Assembly (NCBI RefSeq): GCF_965230805.1 | Contig: NZ_OZ246019.1 | Span: forward strand, 682,001-746,000 | Reading direction: 5' to 3' | DNA length: 64,000 bases | Origin: Marinifilum sp965230805 | GTDB taxonomy: Bacteria > Bacteroidota > Bacteroidia > Bacteroidales > Marinifilaceae | Shown: positions 17,553 through 26,287 of the stretch, in pieces | Layout of the letters: every line of letters starts with the position of its first letter | Numbering within the stretch: the first letter of the stretch is position 1 | The notes under the pieces: generated by a model | The model's database searches: none | Told to the model about the DNA's origin: nothing | Seen by the model: only the letters and a program-made list of their open reading frames with translations | Program-made: the position numbers and the translations under genes

Positions 17553-17876
17553 TTATGTGGTGTCTTTTTTTAATGCCAAGAAAGAGTAGATCGTCCACTC
17601 AAATTATTGTGACTACAAGTAACGATAATAGCAGTTTTTATTATGAAACGAGCAAGATCAAAATAATTATTAAACATACATGTTAATAATTATTTTGATC
17701 TTGCTCGTTTCATAGGTAACACCAGTAGTAAAATGGATTTATTTTCCAAAAACGCATTTGAGCAGTTCCTTATAAACCGGAATGAACAATTTCTTATATT
17801 GTTCTGGCTGCTTAGTTGCTATGTCACAAACACTTATTTATTGTGCATGCTTTAGTATATTCTATTAATATCTTAT
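17553..17876. other. Intergenic region holding a long perfect palindrome
   Basis: The region separates the S41 and peroxiredoxin-like genes, both on the minus strand. Apart from the palindrome (17642-17714) no gene or promoter was identified. Confidence 0.5.
17642..17714. repeat. Perfect 32-bp inverted repeat with 9-nt loop
   Basis: The left arm 17642-17673 starts TATGAAACGAGCAAGATCAA. The right arm 17683-17714 is its exact reverse complement, and the loop is ACATACATG. It lacks a terminator-like T-tail on either side. A decayed relative is at 58877-58939. It could be a tiny non-autonomous element or a protein-binding cruciform. Confidence 0.9.
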
Positions 17877-18641
17877 TTAATGATTCTTTAAGAAATTGGT
17901 TAATTCAGAAGGCTCAGCTCTATTTCGATAGTCTGCATCCAAAAAAGCATATACAATTTCACCTTTTTGGTTAATTATATAGGTTGCAGCTAATGGAAGT
18001 TCATTAGATTGATCTCCGTTATGATCATTTAGTTTAAATGCTTGATTGTACATTTCTGCTACTTCTTGTGTAAGTTGAAAAACAATACCATACTCTTTGG
18101 CAACTTTATTTCCGACATCACTTAAAACTTCGAACTGTAAATTTTGCTTTTCCGAAGTACTAATCGATTCATCAGGCAATTCGGGTGTTAAAGCGATTAA
18201 ATTGGCCCCATGTGCTTTAAAATTTGATAATTCTTCCTGCAATGCATGAAGTGTTAAATTGCAATAAGGACACCAGTTACCACGATACCAAGTCAACACA
18301 ACTTTCCCCTTTTTTAAGTAGTCCGATAAATTCACAGGCTCTCCCAAGGCATTGTTTAAGGTAAAATCAGGTGCTTTGTCACCTACCTGTTTCGCTGTGC
18401 TTTCGATCCCGGTTTTTTCAACCGATTCTATGCCTTCCTTGTAAGCTCTTTTTATGTGGTCGTCCGCTTTAAGTGCAAAGGCTGTTTTTATCTCCTCCAA
18501 TTTCAACTTAAGTGAAGTATTGCCTTGTTTTTTCATATCACTTTCTTTATTCATTTCAACATTATCATTCGATTTTTTTCCATGATTACAAGATATAATC
18601 AGGAAACTAAGAAAAACCATAGTTAAGATTTTAATCTTCAT
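17877..18641 (-). CDS. Peroxiredoxin-like (AhpC/TSA) lipoprotein
   Basis: The 254-aa protein begins with a lipoprotein signal, MKIKILTMVFLSFLIISC, with the lipidated Cys in IISC. A charged spacer of about 65 residues precedes a thioredoxin fold that starts at GDKAPDFTLNNALGEPVNLSDY. The active segment is TWYRGNWCPYCNLTLHALQEEL, a CxxC motif with the preceding R/W context seen in the peroxiredoxin-like family DUF899/AhpC-TSA. Its likely role is thiol-dependent peroxide or disulfide reduction at the envelope. A shorter paralogue with a plain signal peptide lies at 59833. Monocistronic. Confidence 0.85.
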   Translation of the reverse strand: MKIKILTMVFLSFLIISCNHGKKSNDNVEMNKESDMKKQGNTSLKLKLEEIKTAFALKADDHIKRAYKEGIESVEKTGIESTAKQVGDKAPDFTLNNALGEPVNLSDYLKKGKVVLTWYRGNWCPYCNLTLHALQEELSNFKAHGANLIALTPELPDESISTSEKQNLQFEVLSDVGNKVAKEYGIVFQLTQEVAEMYNQAFKLNDHNGDQSNELPLAATYIINQKGEIVYAFLDADYRNRAEPSELTNFLKNH

Positions 18642-19224
18642 TTTAATTCAGTTTTTTAGGATTTATAAATTGGCTGCAACTTTAAATTGATCAATTTACT
18701 GTCTTTGATATATGATCAAAAAATAGCTCCTTAATTTTCCGTTTCTTTATTCCTCAAAATTGTAGATTCAGTTCTTCCACTTTTCCGACTAAGGTGAAAT
18801 ATATGATTTTTTATTCTATTAACTCACTTTTGTTTTGAAGATCAATAAACCTTTACAAGTAAAGATTAGCGTATTATTAAATCAATACTAAGGTTTATTA
18901 GAATTGTAACGCACAATGTTCTGCACTATGAGTAGTTGCGTGCTTTAACACTACACTATGCAAAGTGTTTGATGTACCAATCTTGTAATGAAGCAGGTAA
19001 TTACCTAAGTTCAACTAAAAATATTGATATAGTTTGCACTGATTTTGAGTTGAGTCAAGGTAAAAAAATGGAATCATTTCATTAGCTACGGCAATATTTT
19101 TAACAAAGAATAAACTCAACAGCACAAAAGGGAGGAGGCTTATTTCACTGGTAATACTGTTACTTCACCAATTCAAAATAATTTGGGAAATCCTTTCGTT
19201 TTCATTTGCGCTTAAACACAAAAA
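18642..19224. other. Long intergenic region with decayed repeats
   Basis: No gene was found. At 19005-19057 there is an end of the older AACGTGAG-related subfamily (AAAAATATTGATATAGTTTGC). At 19083-19156 there is a second degenerate repeat containing CTACGGCAATATTTTTAA and TGGTAATACTGTTA, which has a counterpart at 54461-54533. Confidence 0.5.
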
Positions 19225-19247
19225 AGCCTTCGCAAATACCGAAGGCT
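19225..19247 (-). terminator. Terminator of butyrate kinase gene
   Basis: AGCCTTCG / CGAAGGCT arms enclose a 7-nt loop. Six A residues on the plus strand precede the stem and give the U-tract of the minus transcript. Confidence 0.8.
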
Positions 19248-19272
19248 ATCTAAATGCTATGTATAATAAGAT

Positions 19273-20349
19273 TTATACGTACTCTTTTGGTTCTATTTCG
19301 TTTCTAAGAACCATATATCCATTCATTGCAAGTGCTTTCATTTCATCCTCGCCAGGGTAAACCACCACCGGAGCGATAAACGAAACCATATCTTTAATGT
19401 AATTCACCAAATCAGGATTGTGAGCAATACCACCTGTTAACAAGATGCCTTCCACCTCTCCTTTTAGAACTGTAGCCATTTCGCCAATCGATTTTGCAAC
19501 CTGATACGACATTGCATCTTGTATCAATTTAGCCTTGGCATCGCCATCTTTGGCTTTCAACTCCACCTGGTAAGCATCGTTGGTACCCAAATGAGCAACC
19601 AATCCTCCTTCTCCTTTGATTTTCTTTTTGATATCATCGAGAGTATAGTCTCCGCTAAAACACATTTTAGCCAATGCTCCTGTTGGCAAAGTCCCCGAGC
19701 GTTCTGGCGAGAATGGCCCTTCTCCATCTAATGCATTGTTAACATCCACAACTTTTCCTTTAAGGTGAGCACCTACAGAAATACCGCCGCCCAAGTGTGC
19801 TACAATGATATTGATATCTTCGTATTTTTTATCGATAGACTGAGCAAATGCACGTCCAATTGCTTTTTGATTTAATGCATGAAAAATGGATACTCTTTGA
19901 AAATCAGGATGACCTGATACTCTGGCTACTTCAATCATTTCGTCAACCACAACAGGATCGGCAATATACGCCTTTGCTTTGGGTAAGGATTGTGCTATGT
20001 TATCTGCAATCAATCCTCCTAAATTACTGGCATGCTCTCCAAGAATACCTACTCTAAGATCTTCTTTCAAACGATCATTAACTTCATAAATACCAGATTC
20101 AATTGGCTTTACCAAGCCACCACGGCCAACTACAGCTTCAATTAGATCAATTTGAATTTCTGCGTCAACCATTTCTTTCATGATAATATTCTTACGAAAT
20201 TCGAATTGCTCTGTAATTAAATTGAATTCTGCCAATTCTTCTGCGCTATGCTTGATATTTTTCAAGAAAACCGATTTATCACCTTGAAATACAGCAATTT
20301 TTGTAGATGTAGATCCCGGGTTAATTGCTAAGATTCTGCGAGTTTCCAT
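19273..20349 (-). CDS. buk: Butyrate kinase
   Basis: This 358-aa member of the acetokinase/ASKHA family interconverts butyryl phosphate and ADP with butyrate and ATP. Motifs are ILAINPGSTSTKIAVF at the N-terminus (phosphate 1), IVAHLGGGISVGAH, the DGEGPFSPERSGTLP segment typical of butyrate kinase rather than acetate kinase, and GILLTGGIAHNPD (adenosine site). The length is right for Buk (acetate kinase is ~400 aa). A phosphotransbutyrylase gene (ptb), usually adjacent, is not here, so the partner must be elsewhere. Some enzymes of this family prefer isobutyrate or branched substrates. Single gene with its own terminator. Confidence 0.93.
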   Translation of the reverse strand: METRRILAINPGSTSTKIAVFQGDKSVFLKNIKHSAEELAEFNLITEQFEFRKNIIMKEMVDAEIQIDLIEAVVGRGGLVKPIESGIYEVNDRLKEDLRVGILGEHASNLGGLIADNIAQSLPKAKAYIADPVVVDEMIEVARVSGHPDFQRVSIFHALNQKAIGRAFAQSIDKKYEDINIIVAHLGGGISVGAHLKGKVVDVNNALDGEGPFSPERSGTLPTGALAKMCFSGDYTLDDIKKKIKGEGGLVAHLGTNDAYQVELKAKDGDAKAKLIQDAMSYQVAKSIGEMATVLKGEVEGILLTGGIAHNPDLVNYIKDMVSFIAPVVVYPGEDEMKALAMNGYMVLRNEIEPKEYV

Positions 20350-20536
20350 TCGTTAAATAGTATATTAGTGTTTCAGTTGTAATTTATGGAGTGCAAAACC
20401 AACAAGTCAAATTAGAAATTAATAGGTTTTACACTAATTATGCGTGCAAATTTACAATTAAATTTGATTTTAAGTTACAATTTAAAAGCAATTCCTTACA
20501 AATACTTCTTGTTTATTGCATGTATGATATAAAAAA

Positions 20537-20557
20537 AGCTGATTTTATTAATCAGCT
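20537..20557 (-). terminator. Terminator overlapping the serine hydrolase stop codon
   Basis: AGCTGATT / AATCAGCT arms with a 5-nt loop and seven A on the plus strand. The stop codon (20552-20554) lies inside the stem, so terminator and gene end overlap. Confidence 0.8.
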
Positions 20558-21889
20558 CCAATCTTCATATGTAGGTAATTTTTTTAAAGCCATTCGATCT
20601 GGCCGGGCTTCAAAATGATTAAACAAATCACGGTCTGGCCATTCTTTTACCGATCGTAGCACTCGCCTCATTAAAACACTTAGGTCTTTTGTAAAATCCG
20701 ATCCTCGCCAGGTAGATGAGTTTGTAACAATCACAAAACTATATCCTCCAACTTGGTGTTTCATTAAAGCCGAAGAACCTGCCAATGAACCTGTTCTCCA
20801 CCAAGTATTTGTTCTGGTTCCTTTCCAACCAATCGGACTAAAACCATTTTTGTTTGGCGCAGTCATATCAGAAATGCTTTTCTTGCTTAATATATCGGGA
20901 TATCTGTCATCTCCATCTATTGCCAAAAGAAATTTCATTAACTCGGCAGCAGAAGCTACCCAAGCTCCAGCACCACCTAATGCTTCGATATTGTTTCCAC
21001 CATTCGATTTAAAAACTGTTTTTCCTGAGCCATCAAAAGCAGATACTTTAATTGCATTCGACTGTTCGTAATACTTCACCTCGTTGGCATAATGGTCTTT
21101 CTCAAGGCTTTTCCCAAGATGCATATCAAAGATTCCAGCCGGATTCAGAACCTGATTCTTTACATACTCTTCATAGTCTTGACCCGACACTTTTTCCACT
21201 ACCTTTTCCAATATCACATATCCCAAGTTGGAATAAGCTCCTCTACTTCCGGGCGTAAAATGCAATCTTCTTGATAAAGCAAATTGAATGGTCGTTTCGG
21301 CCGAGATTGGTGGATCAAGCTTCATTTTTTTTGCAATGGCCAATGGCAAGAACATAGGATCGCCGTACTTACTAGTATATCCTGCAGTATGTCTTAACAA
21401 ATGCTCAACAGTAATTCTTTTTGTTCGTCTATCCTTTATATTGGAATAAATTGAATCATTTAAGATTCCATGTTCACCAAATACATAATCATCCAATTGC
21501 AGTTTCCCTTCTTCTTGCAGTTTCATAATTGCAGTGGCAGTAATCAGTTTTGATACACTTGCAATTCTAAAAATATGCGAAGGCTCAACCTTAATTCCTT
21601 TTTCAAGATCGGCATAACCAAAACCTTTGGCATAAAGTAGCTTTTGATCTTTTACAACAGCAAGAGTTGCACCAGCCACCTCCCATTTCTTTAAAAATCT
21701 ATTGATTAAGCGCTCAGCACGCTCCATTTCAACACAATCAGATAAATTATTTGATATTCTGTGTGATACTGCCTCGATGCTACTATCGAAGGCCACAGCC
21801 TCGATTCCTTGTTTGGAGAAACTAAAATTCCGATCGAAAAAGACCAGAAGCAACACAATTAGGAAAGAAAATATTCTTCTTATTACCAT
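20552..21889 (-). CDS. Serine hydrolase of the beta-lactamase (class C)/DD-peptidase family
   Basis: The 445-aa protein has an N-terminal hydrophobic signal or anchor (RRIFSFLIVLLLVFF). The catalytic SxxK is SVSK, with Ser111 and Lys114. The Y-x-N motif appears in GAYSNLGYVILEKV, and HLLRHTAGYTS is the typical family segment. The third motif region is around WWRTGSLAGSSALM. Such proteins include DD-carboxypeptidases, esterases and rarely beta-lactamases, and the substrate cannot be assigned. Acts in the periplasm or at the membrane. Monocistronic. Confidence 0.87.
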   Translation of the reverse strand: MVIRRIFSFLIVLLLVFFDRNFSFSKQGIEAVAFDSSIEAVSHRISNNLSDCVEMERAERLINRFLKKWEVAGATLAVVKDQKLLYAKGFGYADLEKGIKVEPSHIFRIASVSKLITATAIMKLQEEGKLQLDDYVFGEHGILNDSIYSNIKDRRTKRITVEHLLRHTAGYTSKYGDPMFLPLAIAKKMKLDPPISAETTIQFALSRRLHFTPGSRGAYSNLGYVILEKVVEKVSGQDYEEYVKNQVLNPAGIFDMHLGKSLEKDHYANEVKYYEQSNAIKVSAFDGSGKTVFKSNGGNNIEALGGAGAWVASAAELMKFLLAIDGDDRYPDILSKKSISDMTAPNKNGFSPIGWKGTRTNTWWRTGSLAGSSALMKHQVGGYSFVIVTNSSTWRGSDFTKDLSVLMRRVLRSVKEWPDRDLFNHFEARPDRMALKKLPTYEDWS

Positions 21890-22168
21890 TCACTAAAAAT
21901 TCTTTCAACATGCTCTTCCAAGCTCACAACCCATTCAACCACAAGCTAACATGTTCTTTTCTACTTAATTCGCTACAAAAATGTTTATAATTTCTTTAAA
22001 TTCCATTCTAAATTAGAATCAATTAAGAATCTAAGGCATTTTATTCATTTATCACAAATGAATGCACTTTTGCATACAATAATCAAACATTCACTTATTA
22101 AGCCGCCGTAAATATAGCAATTAAAAATCAGTAGTAATATCAGTATTAGCATAAAATAAGTAATATTT

Positions 22169-22435
22169 AACGTGAGTTCGACGTAAAATTCGTTCACAGT
22201 TTGATCTGATTTTGAGTAGAAATTTTCTCAAATTTTCGAAGGAATATCGGGATATTTCAAGAAGATTTGAGGAAATTTATGCCGAAAGCAGGCAAACACA
22301 TAATGGAAAGTTCTCTTTACGACATCTTCACATTAAAAATTCCTCACAATAGCCCGCTATTCTTTCCAAATTTTTAATGCAAATCTATCGCAAATATAAC
22401 TTTCTGTGGATAGAATTTTACATCGAACTCACGTT
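22169..22435 (-). mobile_element. Copy D of the ~267-bp AACGTGAG element
   Basis: The 267-bp unit has perfect ATTT duplications at 22165-22168 and 22436-22439. The right-hand duplication overlaps the stop codon (22438-22440) of the cyclase gene. Its orientation is the same as copy A. Together with A/T-rich unique sequence it fills the 548-bp gap between the serine hydrolase and cyclase genes. No terminator for the cyclase gene was seen outside the element. Confidence 0.92.
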
Positions 22436-22437
22436 AT

Positions 22438-23745
22438 TTACTCTTGGGAACATGAGCAATTTTCTTTCACTTGGTAAATTTGTATTTCATCATCAAAACC
22501 TTTCAGCTTAACTTCTCCTAAATCCTTAAAACATCCTTTACAATTAAGCATCTCCACAAATTGGCTACTAACCAGAAATTGTGTTTTAAAATTTTTGTTT
22601 AGTTGTTCGATTCGTGATGCCATGATAACATTCTTACCAGCAATTGAAAACTGCTTTCTTATTTCATTGCCAATGTTTCCTGTAATTACTTCGCCTGAAT
22701 GCAAGCCTATTCCAATTCTTGTGGTTCCTCCATTGCTATCGGTAGGCAAATTGTTTATAACATCGATAATTTCCAGACCTGCATTTAAAGAGTCTTTGGC
22801 ATGTTTCTCATTCTTTACAGCAATTCCAAATGATGCCATAAATCCATCTCCCAATATCTGGTGAATGATGCCATTATGCTTCTCGATAATTCTTATTAAC
22901 GGATCGAAAATTGCATTTTGAAATGCTATGGTTTCTTCCGGACTTTGATGATCAGCCAAGACAGTAAAGTTTCGGATATCTAAAAACATAATTGATCCAA
23001 CTACCTTGTGTCCAACCTTTTCATTACGATGCACAATCAACTCATTGGCAACATCTTTCGACAATTGCTGCCCAAGCAAGGATTCAATCTCTTTCTGCTC
23101 TTCGATACTGCTCAAGTAATTCTTTACCCTTTTTTTAATTTCGCTTGCTACTACACCTGCCACCAATCCTGCTGCAAACAAGCCAAAACTTCGCATGGCA
23201 TATATTTCCTTCAGCTGCACAATATCATCTTTTGGTTGAAGGTATTCAATTCCCCAAAATGATACCAGAAAATAGCCAAGGCCAGCAAGCAAACCTGCAC
23301 CTGCCGAAACTTTAAACTCTAGATGCATTGCCGATAACATGAGAAGCAAAAAATAAAACAACAGTCCATCGTATTCCAATATTAGTAAAGAATAATCGTA
23401 CTTAACTGCATGATACAGCACAATAGCAGGTAAACCAAACTCAAACAAAATATTTAAAATCAAAATCCATTTGGGTACTTTAATATTGTTTTGTATTGCA
23501 TACGTCAATCGAAAATATACTAGTAATTCGAAAACACAGAACAACAACCACCAAAAAACCAGCCCCCCAACAAATTGACTCTTATTTAAAAAGTTACGCA
23601 ATAGATTAGGAGCCAAATAATGCAGCACCGGCAGTAGTAACGAACTAAAGATAAAAAGACCCAAAATAATACCTACTCTCTTGCGTTCAATGCGAAGAAA
23701 TTCGGGATGCAGCGATTCACTAGAATGATCATGAAAAAGATACAT
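22438..23745 (-). CDS. Membrane class III nucleotidyl cyclase with non-canonical substrate residues
   Basis: This 435-aa protein has six hydrophobic segments (about 22-44, 59-80, 92-114, 118-143, 147-166, 184-203), a short coiled linker and a class III cyclase domain (~248-425). Metal ligands D256 (FLDIRNF) and D300 (ILGDGFMASF) and Arg378 are present. The usual substrate-specifying Lys aligns with Gln296 and its partner Asp with Lys371 (IAGKNVIMASR). The transition-state Asn position aligns with Ile374. It is therefore either a divergent cyclase or one with altered substrate, not a textbook adenylate cyclase. It starts 11 bp after the K+ channel gene, implying cotranscription and that its product gates that channel. 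A repeat element is inserted at its stop codon. Confidence 0.88.
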   Translation of the reverse strand: MYLFHDHSSESLHPEFLRIERKRVGIILGLFIFSSLLLPVLHYLAPNLLRNFLNKSQFVGGLVFWWLLFCVFELLVYFRLTYAIQNNIKVPKWILILNILFEFGLPAIVLYHAVKYDYSLLILEYDGLLFYFLLLMLSAMHLEFKVSAGAGLLAGLGYFLVSFWGIEYLQPKDDIVQLKEIYAMRSFGLFAAGLVAGVVASEIKKRVKNYLSSIEEQKEIESLLGQQLSKDVANELIVHRNEKVGHKVVGSIMFLDIRNFTVLADHQSPEETIAFQNAIFDPLIRIIEKHNGIIHQILGDGFMASFGIAVKNEKHAKDSLNAGLEIIDVINNLPTDSNGGTTRIGIGLHSGEVITGNIGNEIRKQFSIAGKNVIMASRIEQLNKNFKTQFLVSSQFVEMLNCKGCFKDLGEVKLKGFDDEIQIYQVKENCSCSQE

Positions 23746-23756
23746 GGTGCTAAATT

Positions 23757-25046
23757 TTAATTTCTGGTTAGATATATCTTTCTTCTCTTGATTGAGATTT
23801 TAATCTTAATTTGTAAGCTATGTCCGGATACTTTTTCCAGAACTTTATCGAACTCTTTTTTCTGTAACTCATATAAATCGGAATAGCCTATCGACTGTAC
23901 CGTAGCGGTTCTCGTAGTATTTTTAAATAAGGCTATTTCACCCATAAAATCACCTTTCTTTAGAATCGTTAACTGTTTAGTTTCATCAGCTGATAATGCT
24001 TGTAAAGTCCCTTTTTGAACAAAAAACATTGAATTGGCCAAATCTCCGGCTCTAAACAGATAGTCGCCGGGAGTTAACACCATTGGACTAAGATATTGAG
24101 CAATTTCTCTAATAAAATGATCATCAACAGAATCAAACAGTGGAATATCTTGAATTGCACTTTTTTTAAACTCAAATAGCAAATCATTTTTTAACTTTAT
24201 TGGCAAAGAATCCATTAATTCCGTTTCATCATATCCAAGCTTCTCTTTCCATTCATAAGTATAATAATTGCTAATTCTCTCCTCCAAATTCTTTGGGATT
24301 TTATGGTAATGTATCAAAGCACGAAGCTTCTCTATATTTTCTAAAAATCTCTGTTCTGCGGGATTCTTTTTTGTAAAGATACCAACTAGGGAAGCCACAA
24401 ATAGTGCCAGTACTCCTACACCCAATATTTGAAGCAATATGGTAAATAGCATTTCCAGATTGCCATGCGGAACAATATCACCATATCCAACCGATGTTAA
24501 GGTGGTTACAACCCAATACAAGGCCTGCACATAATTATCGGTGTTGGATAAATCCTGCTCCAATCCATGAATCCAAATCCAGATACACGACAGCCAATGT
24601 GTAAAAAGAAAGAATCCTAAAATCATGAACCAAAATGAGATTCTTGAGGCAAAGCGAAGGTTTCTGATCTGAAAATATCGAGCCGTTCGAATTACCCTTA
24701 CCCATTTGAACCAGCGAAACAATTGAAACCATGGATGCGAGAACAAAACTGCATATGGCAAAATTGCCAATACATCTGCAATAAAATATTTCCAAGACTC
24801 ATAGGTATCCCAGTATACATCCTTTAGCTTAGAATGGCATTTTATGCCCTTGTATCTTGTGATATTGATGATTAAATCCAAAAAAAACAGTAAAGATATA
24901 ATTAAATCAAGCGTTTTGTACCAACTCAGACTTCTCAAATTAAAAAGGAAATCCAAAGGTATTAATCCCACCTGTAGTAATACCACAAGAATGATTATTA
25001 TTCTCCAGCCAGAATCATAAATCGACTTTAAGTAATTATCAGACAT
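23757..25046 (-). CDS. Cyclic-nucleotide-gated, voltage-sensor-type potassium channel
   Basis: The 429-aa protein has a six-helix channel layout. S1 is ~14-35, S2 ~44-62, S3 ~86-104, and an Arg/Lys-rich S4 (RWFKWVRVIRTARYFQIR, 111-128) follows. S5 is ~138-158, then a pore helix, the K+ filter TSVGYGD (184-190) and S6 ~198-223. A C-linker (225-300) leads to a cNMP-binding domain with phosphate cassette GDFMGEIALFKNTTRTATV (Glu370, Arg379). This is the SthK/LliK/HCN-like architecture. It should pass K+ across the inner membrane when cyclic nucleotide binds. It is the first gene of a two-gene unit with the downstream cyclase. Confidence 0.94.
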   Translation of the reverse strand: MSDNYLKSIYDSGWRIIIILVVLLQVGLIPLDFLFNLRSLSWYKTLDLIISLLFFLDLIINITRYKGIKCHSKLKDVYWDTYESWKYFIADVLAILPYAVLFSHPWFQLFRWFKWVRVIRTARYFQIRNLRFASRISFWFMILGFFLFTHWLSCIWIWIHGLEQDLSNTDNYVQALYWVVTTLTSVGYGDIVPHGNLEMLFTILLQILGVGVLALFVASLVGIFTKKNPAEQRFLENIEKLRALIHYHKIPKNLEERISNYYTYEWKEKLGYDETELMDSLPIKLKNDLLFEFKKSAIQDIPLFDSVDDHFIREIAQYLSPMVLTPGDYLFRAGDLANSMFFVQKGTLQALSADETKQLTILKKGDFMGEIALFKNTTRTATVQSIGYSDLYELQKKEFDKVLEKVSGHSLQIKIKISIKRRKIYLTRN

Positions 25047-25153
25047 TAGAACTAGGTTTTTCTCAAAGTAAATTGAAATGCTATATTTTATTCAGCAAAA
25101 ATAGATAAAAGCTCTCTATAAATCGGCAAATGATCTGGAGCATTCCATCCTTA

Positions 25154-26275
25154 TTATGCTACTTTTCTGTATCGATTTACCGCAATACCAATAGAGGCAA
25201 TTGCAAACACTCCCAAAATGAGTACATCTTTTGCGATATCCATAAAGCCAGATCCTTTAAGTAAAATCATACGAATGATCTTAATGAAATAGGCTATCGG
25301 ATTAAAATAGTTCAACTTTTGTCCCCAGTCTGGCATACTCTCTACTGGCGTAAACAAGCCACTCATAAGCAGAAATATTACCACAAAAAACCAAGCTATA
25401 AACATGGCTTGCTGTTGTGTACTAGTTTGGGTCGAAATCAACAATCCCAAACCTAAAATACCAATTAAATACACAAATGCTACCAGGAAAATAAGCCCAA
25501 CCGAACCTAAAAACGGGATTTTAAAGACATATGTAGCTATGTACAAACCAATTGCCAGTTCAAATAAACCGATTACCAAAAAAGGTATCAGCTTAGCCAT
25601 TAAAAACTGAGACTTTCTAACCGGAGTAACATGGATCTGCTCAATGGTTCCAATTTCCTTCTCTCGTACCACGTTCATTGCCGACAGAAACAAACCTACC
25701 ACTGTAACCAGCAATACCAAAAGTCCTGGTAGCATATAAGGAATATATTTCATTTCGGGGTTGTACTGATGCAAGTAGGTGGATTGAACAAGTAGTGCGG
25801 AAGCATCTGCAACCAAAACTTGCAGATCAGTAATAATTTTTGAATTGTAATCCTGAATTACTGAGTTTATGTAGGCATTATACAATCCCGCAGAGCTTGC
25901 ATTTATGGCATTGACCAAGACCTGAATACTGGAGTTCTTTTTAAGATCTATTTTCTCACCAAATCCCTTGTCAAAAACAAGAATGGCATCAACCTGATCT
26001 TTATACAACTCTTTCTCTGCCTCTTCCACCGAGAAATCAATTTCCTTAATTGTAAAGAATGGAGATCCATTGAATTTTGAAATCAATTGTCGTGAATGAG
26101 TCGAAAGATCCTTATCTACAACATATAAATTTGTATTCTTCATGTCATAAGTTGCTGCAAACGACAAAATACAAAGCTGAACAATGGGCATTACAAAAAT
26201 GATGGGCAACATGCTTTTGTTGCGAAAAATCTGTAAAAATTCTTTTTGTAACAGGTGTTTTAGTATCCTCATCAT
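25154..26275 (-). CDS. ABC-2 type permease (YbhR/YhhJ-like), second
   Basis: The 373-aa membrane subunit has an N-terminal helix (SMLPIIFVMPIVQLCILSF) followed by a ~140-residue periplasmic domain. Five C-terminal helices contain the conserved MNVVREKEIGTIEQIHVTPVRKSQF loop that contacts the ATPase. It is the ABC2_membrane_3 family and the last gene of a seven-gene operon, with a 12-bp gap from the preceding permease. The two permeases differ enough to form a heterodimer. It probably works with the HlyD and TolC proteins to expel drugs or toxic compounds across both membranes. Confidence 0.92.
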   Translation of the reverse strand: MMRILKHLLQKEFLQIFRNKSMLPIIFVMPIVQLCILSFAATYDMKNTNLYVVDKDLSTHSRQLISKFNGSPFFTIKEIDFSVEEAEKELYKDQVDAILVFDKGFGEKIDLKKNSSIQVLVNAINASSAGLYNAYINSVIQDYNSKIITDLQVLVADASALLVQSTYLHQYNPEMKYIPYMLPGLLVLLVTVVGLFLSAMNVVREKEIGTIEQIHVTPVRKSQFLMAKLIPFLVIGLFELAIGLYIATYVFKIPFLGSVGLIFLVAFVYLIGILGLGLLISTQTSTQQQAMFIAWFFVVIFLLMSGLFTPVESMPDWGQKLNYFNPIAYFIKIIRMILLKGSGFMDIAKDVLILGVFAIASIGIAVNRYRKVA

Positions 26276-26287
26276 AAACTTCTTCTT

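Noticed and set aside
22169..22435. Element copies as parts of a protein-coding insertion sequence
   Set aside because: No copy has a frame long enough for a transposase. All are ~267 bp and hairpin-rich.
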